Below, one piece after another: positions 8,113-11,442 of a stretch of 11,442 bases of DNA (its first letter is position 1; every line of letters starts with the position of its first letter). Source of the stretch: Thiohalomonas sp. (lineage in GTDB: Bacteria > Pseudomonadota > Gammaproteobacteria > GRL18). The stretch covers positions 1-11,442 of the forward strand of contig JAIVER010000018.1 in assembly GCA_023864145.1 (NCBI GenBank), read 5' to 3'. Both the position numbers and the translations under genes were made by a program. The notes below the pieces were generated by a model. The model was not told the origin of the DNA and ran no database searches. It saw nothing but the letters and a program-made list of their open reading frames with translations.

Positions 8113-9258
8113 ATGAAACATCTCCTGAGCAGCTTCTTCATCTTTATTATTTCTATTAGCTTTGTTGTTAACCTACAGGCCGCACCAAAAGTGATCCCCA
8201 AAGCACCTGAAATTGCAGCAAAGTCTTATATCCTGGTTGACTTCAATAGCAACAAAATCATTGCCAAAAACAATGCAGATATGCCCGTTGCACCCGCCAG
8301 CATTACTAAGGTAATGACCGCTTATGTTGTTTTTTCTGAACTGGAAGAAGGTAATATTCAACTTGATGAGCTGGTGACTGTCAGCAAGAAAGCCTGGAAG
8401 ACTCCCGGTTCCAGAATGTTTATTAAGGTTAACTCCAAAGTTTCTGTGGAAGATCTTTTACAAGGTATCATCATTCAATCAGGAAATGATGCCAGTGTTG
8501 CTTTAGCTGAGCATATTGCCGGTAGTGAAGATACCTTTGCCGCACTAATGAACCAGCATGCTCAAGAGCTTGGCATGAGCAATAGCAATTTCCTCAATAG
8601 CACCGGATTACCTGATGCAAAGCATAAAACCAGTGCCAATGATCTGGCGATACTGGCAAATGCCCTGATTAAACGTTTTCCTCAGTATTACAAATGGTAC
8701 TCCATTAAAGAATTTACCTATAATAATATTAAACAGCCTAATAGAAACCAGTTAATATGGCGAGATAAAAGCGTTGATGGTATGAAAACCGGTCATACAG
8801 AAGATGCGGGTTATTGTCTGCTGTCTTCTGCGAAACGAAATAATATGCGCCTTATCTCCGTTGTTTTGGGTACCAAAAGCACCAATGCACGCGCTCAGGA
8901 ATCACAAAAACTATTAAACTTCGGCTTTCGTTTCTATGAATCACACATTATTTATCCAGTTGGTAAAGCGCTGAAAAATATCCGTATTTATAAAGGCAGT
9001 GAAGAGCAACTTAAAGTGGGTGTCGCCAACGATCTGGCTGTGACCATTCCCCGTGGACAATATAAAAACTTAAAACCATCAATTAATATCAATACACCAT
9101 TGATTGCACCAGTGACCAAAGGACAGGAACTGGGTAAAGTTGAAATCAGACTCAATAACAAACTGCTCACCAGTTCACCATTGGTCGCTCTGAAAACAAT
9201 CAATGAAGGCAGTCTCTGGCAGCAAGCTAAAGACAGTGCGTTAATGATGTTGGAATAA
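8113..9258 (+). CDS. dacA: D-alanyl-D-alanine carboxypeptidase (PBP5/6 family)
   Basis: This low-molecular-weight penicillin-binding protein removes the terminal D-Ala from muropeptide pentapeptides and limits cross-linking. The 381-residue precursor has a signal peptide cleaved near LQA (23). The three catalytic motifs are SITK (63-66), SGN (123-125) and KTG (225-227). A PBP5-type C-terminal beta domain (about 275-360) and a terminal amphipathic helix (about 364-380, SLWQQAKDSALMML) anchor it peripherally to the inner membrane. It lies directly behind an extended -10 promoter, with a modest GAG site 10 nt before the ATG. Length and domain order match E. coli DacA and DacC; which paralogue it equals cannot be told, so dacA is used by convention for this neighbourhood. 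Confidence 0.96.
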   Translation: MKHLLSSFFIFIISISFVVNLQAAPKVIPKAPEIAAKSYILVDFNSNKIIAKNNADMPVAPASITKVMTAYVVFSELEEGNIQLDELVTVSKKAWKTPGSRMFIKVNSKVSVEDLLQGIIIQSGNDASVALAEHIAGSEDTFAALMNQHAQELGMSNSNFLNSTGLPDAKHKTSANDLAILANALIKRFPQYYKWYSIKEFTYNNIKQPNRNQLIWRDKSVDGMKTGHTEDAGYCLLSSAKRNNMRLISVVLGTKSTNARAQESQKLLNFGFRFYESHIIYPVGKALKNIRIYKGSEEQLKVGVANDLAVTIPRGQYKNLKPSININTPLIAPVTKGQELGKVEIRLNNKLLTSSPLVALKTINEGSLWQQAKDSALMMLE

Positions 9259-9288
9259 TAACTATCGAAAAAGATCTTAAGCACTTAT

Positions 9289-9292
9289 GAGG
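9289..9292 (+). promoter_or_regulatory. Shine-Dalgarno site that selects the TTG start of dat
   Basis: GAGG lies 7 nt before TTG 9300. The nearby ATG at 9287 is in another frame and stops after 23 codons, and the reading frame of dat has no ATG before its conserved domain begins, so the TTG is the best start. Confidence 0.6.
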
Positions 9293-9299
9293 CAAGACA

Positions 9300-10217
9300 T
9301 TGAAAAAGCCATTTTCCAGCTCGACTCTAGAATCTACAAAAAAATCCAGTCAGGATGAACCTGTTGTTTATCTCAATGGTGAATATCTGGCATTAAGTAA
9401 TGCTCATATTTCTGTACTCGATCGCGGTTTTAGCTTTGGTGATGGAGTCTATGAAGTGATTCCAGCCTATGACAAAAATCTGTTTCGCCTGCAACATCAT
9501 CTGCAGCGACTCGATGATAGTTTGGCAGCAATTAAGATAAAAAACCCTCTGACAGCAAAACAATGGCAGCAATCAATAGAGCAACTTATTCAAAACAACC
9601 CTTATGACGATCAATCAGTCTCTCTGCAAGTCACTCGTGGTATTGGCCCTCGTGATCACAGTTTTCCCCACAATGAGAATCCTACGGTATTTATGATGAC
9701 ATCACCTCAGAAGAAACCCTCTTCTGAAATTAGCATCACAGGAATTAGTGCGATTACCCTGAATGATAACCGCTGGAAAAATTGTCACATCAAATCAATT
9801 TCTTTATTAGCCAATGTACTACTGCATCAGGAAGCCCTTGATAAGGGTGCAAAAGAAGCCATATTACTTAGAGATGGCTATGCTACTGAAGGCGCTGCCA
9901 GTAATTTATTCATCCTTCAGAACGACTGCTTGATAACGCCGCCTAAAGGACCTCTATTACTGCCTGGTATTACCCGTGATCTGATCGTTGAAATCGCAAA
10001 GCAGCAAAATTTCTACCTCAAAGAACAAAATATTACTAAAGCAGAACTGCTTAATGCACAGGAAATTTGGGTGACCAGTTCAACAAAAGAAATTGCCCCC
10101 GTGACAAAACTGAATGATAAAATTATTGGTAGCGGCAAACCAGGAGCGCACTGGAATAAAATGATGCAGGCTTACCAAAGTTATAAACAAGGGCTGCGTT
10201 CCAACACTATCGGTTAA
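9300..10217 (+). CDS. dat: D-amino-acid aminotransferase, PLP fold type IV
   Basis: It probably interconverts D-Ala and D-Glu with their 2-oxo acids, feeding D-amino acids to peptidoglycan. The 305 residues show class IV aminotransferase features: DRGFSFGDGVYEVIPAY (41-57), the PLP lysine Lys165 in HIKSISLLANV (163-173), Glu197 in ATEGAASN, and GITRD (223-227). TRGIGPRDHSFP (112-123) matches the Bacillus D-amino-acid transaminase TRG..PR.H.FP motif, whose Arg and His bind the substrate carboxylate. This favours Dat over IlvE or PabC. The TTG start (GAGG 7 nt upstream) gives a polar N-terminal extension of about 20 residues before VVYLNGEY, longer than in Bacillus Dat. It follows dacA by 41 nt and is likely co-transcribed with it. 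Function is inferred from motifs; substrate range is not provable here. Confidence 0.9.
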   Translation: MKKPFSSSTLESTKKSSQDEPVVYLNGEYLALSNAHISVLDRGFSFGDGVYEVIPAYDKNLFRLQHHLQRLDDSLAAIKIKNPLTAKQWQQSIEQLIQNNPYDDQSVSLQVTRGIGPRDHSFPHNENPTVFMMTSPQKKPSSEISITGISAITLNDNRWKNCHIKSISLLANVLLHQEALDKGAKEAILLRDGYATEGAASNLFILQNDCLITPPKGPLLLPGITRDLIVEIAKQQNFYLKEQNITKAELLNAQEIWVTSSTKEIAPVTKLNDKIIGSGKPGAHWNKMMQAYQSYKQGLRSNTIG

Positions 10218-10257
10218 CATTGAGTCAGCCCATGATCCTAAGAGGAATATAAGTCAA

Positions 10258-10557
10258 ATGAGCGATAAACCAACCACCCCGGCAGCACAAAGTATTGATG
10301 ATGAGCAGTTAATGCATTTCCCCTGCGACTTTGCCCTGAAGGTCATGGGCGAAAACATTAATAATTATACAGACTATGTATTATCTGTCTGCCAGCAGCA
10401 TGTCGATGGTGTCACTGAGAGTTGTGTGCATACCCGCCCCAGTCGAACGGGCAAATACATTGCTATGACCGTGCAACTGGTTGCAACCAGCCGTCAGCAA
10501 CTGGATGATCTTTATATTGAATTGAATAAACATGAACAGACAAAAATGGCACTTTAG
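10258..10557 (+). CDS. ybeD: YbeD / DUF493 family protein
   Basis: This is a small cytoplasmic protein of the DUF493 (YbeD) family, which has an alpha-beta fold resembling the regulatory ACT-like domain; its biochemical role is not established. The 99 residues align with E. coli YbeD (87) from FPCDFALKVMG (21-31) through RPSRTGKYIAMTV (60-72) to the C-terminal YIELN region. A polar N-terminal extension of about 12 residues is additional. AGAGGA (10241-10246) lies 11 nt before the ATG. It sits between dat and lipB, the usual position next to the lipoate genes, which is the main clue to a possible link with lipoylation. Confidence 0.93.
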   Translation: MSDKPTTPAAQSIDDEQLMHFPCDFALKVMGENINNYTDYVLSVCQQHVDGVTESCVHTRPSRTGKYIAMTVQLVATSRQQLDDLYIELNKHEQTKMAL

Positions 10558-10601
10558 GACTCATCAGCAATTGGATATTTCCTTTTTCCCCATCTGATAC
10601 A

Positions 10602-11231
10602 CTGCTCGTAAGAACATTAGGCCTGCAAACTTATACACCTGTCTGGCAGGCTATGCAGTCCTTCACTGAACAGAGAACACACGACACGCCTGATGAAATC
10701 TGGTTACTTGAACATGAGCCGGTATTTACTTTCGGAAGGAACGGTAAAAAAGAACACATTTTAAACGCTGCTGATATTCCTGTTATTGATATTGACCGTG
10801 GCGGCCAGGTGACCTATCACGGTCCTGGACAACTCATCATTTATCTTATGATTGATATTAAGCGCCGCGCTCTTGGCGTGCGTAAGCTAGTCACCTTGAT
10901 AGAGCAGAGTATTATTAACACTCTCGAAGAGTATCAGCTCCAGGCCTATGCAAAAAAAGAAGCACCGGGTGTGTATATTGACGAGGCCAAAATTGCAGCT
11001 TTAGGTTTGCGTATAAAAAAAGGCTGTAGTTTTCATGGTTTGAGCCTCAATGTGACAATGAACTTAGAGCCTTTTAAACAAATTAATCCCTGTGGCTATA
11101 AAAATCTTGAAGTCGTTCAGCTTTGTGATTATATTGAAGGAATTCAGCTATCTCAGGTGCAGCAAAAACTGACTTGCCATTTAGCAAAAAACATTGGTTA
11201 TGCTAAAGTCATATGGGAAGAAGGATTTTAA
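10602..11231 (+). CDS. lipB: Octanoyltransferase LipB, start codon unclear
   Basis: LipB transfers octanoyl groups from acyl carrier protein to lipoyl domains, the first step of lipoate synthesis; LipA then adds sulfur. Numbered from ATG 10653, GGQVTYHGPGQ (50-60), the catalytic Lys113 in AKIAALGLRI and the nucleophile Cys147 in NPCGY are present, with the same 34-residue spacing as E. coli Lys135 and Cys169. Family similarity continues upstream of ATG 10653: LLVRTLGLQTYTPVWQAM, read from CTG 10602, matches the E. coli N terminus ILVRQLGLQPYEPISQAM. ATG 10653 is therefore probably not the real start, and it lacks a well-spaced Shine-Dalgarno site. No ATG, GTG or TTG is in frame upstream back to the TGA at 10533. 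I give 10602 as the first clearly homologous codon. A rare start codon or a one-base shift in the T5C4 run at 10583-10591 could explain this. Confidence 0.9.
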   Translation: MLVRTLGLQTYTPVWQAMQSFTEQRTHDTPDEIWLLEHEPVFTFGRNGKKEHILNAADIPVIDIDRGGQVTYHGPGQLIIYLMIDIKRRALGVRKLVTLIEQSIINTLEEYQLQAYAKKEAPGVYIDEAKIAALGLRIKKGCSFHGLSLNVTMNLEPFKQINPCGYKNLEVVQLCDYIEGIQLSQVQQKLTCHLAKNIGYAKVIWEEGF

Positions 11232-11246
11232 GGAAAGTAACGTATT

Positions 11247-11372
11247 ATGTCTGATAGTATCATTATAAGAAAAGTGAATGAGAGTGATCTGGAAGAAATT
11301 TTAGTACTTATTAATGCGCCCGAAGCCGACAATGGAATTACGCGATGCAAATACTATACCCATGACCTATGA
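11247..11372 (+). pseudogene. Truncated GNAT-family acetyltransferase, 5' stub
   Basis: The reading MSDSIIIRKVNESDLEEIL, then VLINAPEADNG, looks like the start of a GNAT acetyltransferase (beta1-alpha1 region; the IR.....DLEEIL pattern and a PEADNG stretch seen in some GNAT proteins recalled from memory). After Gly30 (about 11336) the resemblance ends, and the frame stops at TGA 11370-11372 after 41 codons, far short of the usual 140-170. No acetyl-CoA-binding motif follows in any frame to the window end. AAGGAAAG (11230-11237) gives a plausible start 15 nt after lipB. The stop lies inside a perfect inverted repeat, suggesting deletion or insertion at this point. Family assignment rests on about 30 residues. 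Confidence 0.5.
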
Positions 11373-11391
11373 AAATGCTTGATTTTCATAG
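11367..11391. repeat. Perfect 10-bp inverted repeat at the end of the GNAT stub
   Basis: CTATGAAAAT (11367-11376) and ATTTTCATAG (11382-11391) are exact inverted copies around the 5-nt loop GCTTG. The structure overlaps the stop codon of the truncated GNAT gene. No T-run follows, so it is not a clear intrinsic terminator. It could be the end of a small mobile or repeat element, a palindromic binding site, or a terminator-like hairpin. Downstream, 11369-11442 is open from ATG 11369 to the window end, but I recognise nothing in it. Confidence 0.5.
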
Positions 11392-11442
11392 AGAAGAAGA
11401 TCAAAATTATCCAATGACGCAAATTACTCTCACAGCCCATGA

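Noticed and set aside
8988..9284. 98-codon open frame on the - strand covering the end of dacA.
   Set aside because: It is antisense to the well-conserved C-terminal domain of DacA, has no Shine-Dalgarno support or domain, and has the composition of a shadow frame.
11377..11442. Integron attC site or transposon end around the inverted repeat.
   Set aside because: No GTTRRRY-type core sites, no target duplication and no transposase are visible in the remaining sequence, so a specific element type cannot be claimed.

Overview
The window is about 11.4 kb of moderate-GC (low 40s per cent by eye), densely packed chromosomal DNA with every supported gene on the + strand. Gene content, order and protein similarity (MreB, MreC, PBP2, RlpA, YbeD and LipB all align well with enterobacterial and pseudomonad homologues recalled from memory) point to a gammaproteobacterium. 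I cannot fix the genus from the sequence alone.

Layout. Positions 1-254 hold the mreB leader, with a plausible sigma70 promoter and some repeated or palindromic motifs. Positions 255-5913 carry the rod-shape (elongasome) block mreB-mreC-mreD-mrdA(PBP2)-mrdB(RodA). mreC/mreD and mrdA/mrdB overlap by 8 nt each, and a 130-nt spacer with a strong hairpin separates mreB from mreC. Positions 5942-7885 carry two further wall enzymes, the lytic transglycosylase mltB and the septal-ring lipoprotein rlpA, separated by a long hairpin. A promoter-bearing spacer (7886-8112) then leads to dacA (D,D-carboxypeptidase), a D-amino-acid aminotransferase (dat), the small YbeD/DUF493 gene and lipB (octanoyltransferase). 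The last about 200 bases hold the 5' stub of a GNAT acetyltransferase gene. It stops after 41 codons next to a perfect 10-bp inverted repeat, and what follows is unrecognised.

How the genes work together. MreB filaments, MreC and MreD organise the RodA glycosyltransferase and PBP2 transpeptidase that elongate the lateral wall. MltB and RlpA cut glycan strands. DacA trims pentapeptide side chains, which limits cross-linking. Dat can supply D-Glu or D-Ala for muropeptide synthesis. YbeD and LipB form the start of the lipoylation module that commonly follows dacA in this phylum.

The cluster is classical and I see no unknown defence, mobile or metabolic system in it. The most noteworthy signals concern translation starts. 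The conserved N terminus of MreC begins exactly at an ATA codon with a well-placed Shine-Dalgarno sequence. The conserved N terminus of LipB has no ATG, GTG or TTG start in frame and may be affected by a one-base shift in a T5C4 run. Dat starts at TTG. The broken GNAT gene with its inverted repeat is the clearest sign of a rearrangement.
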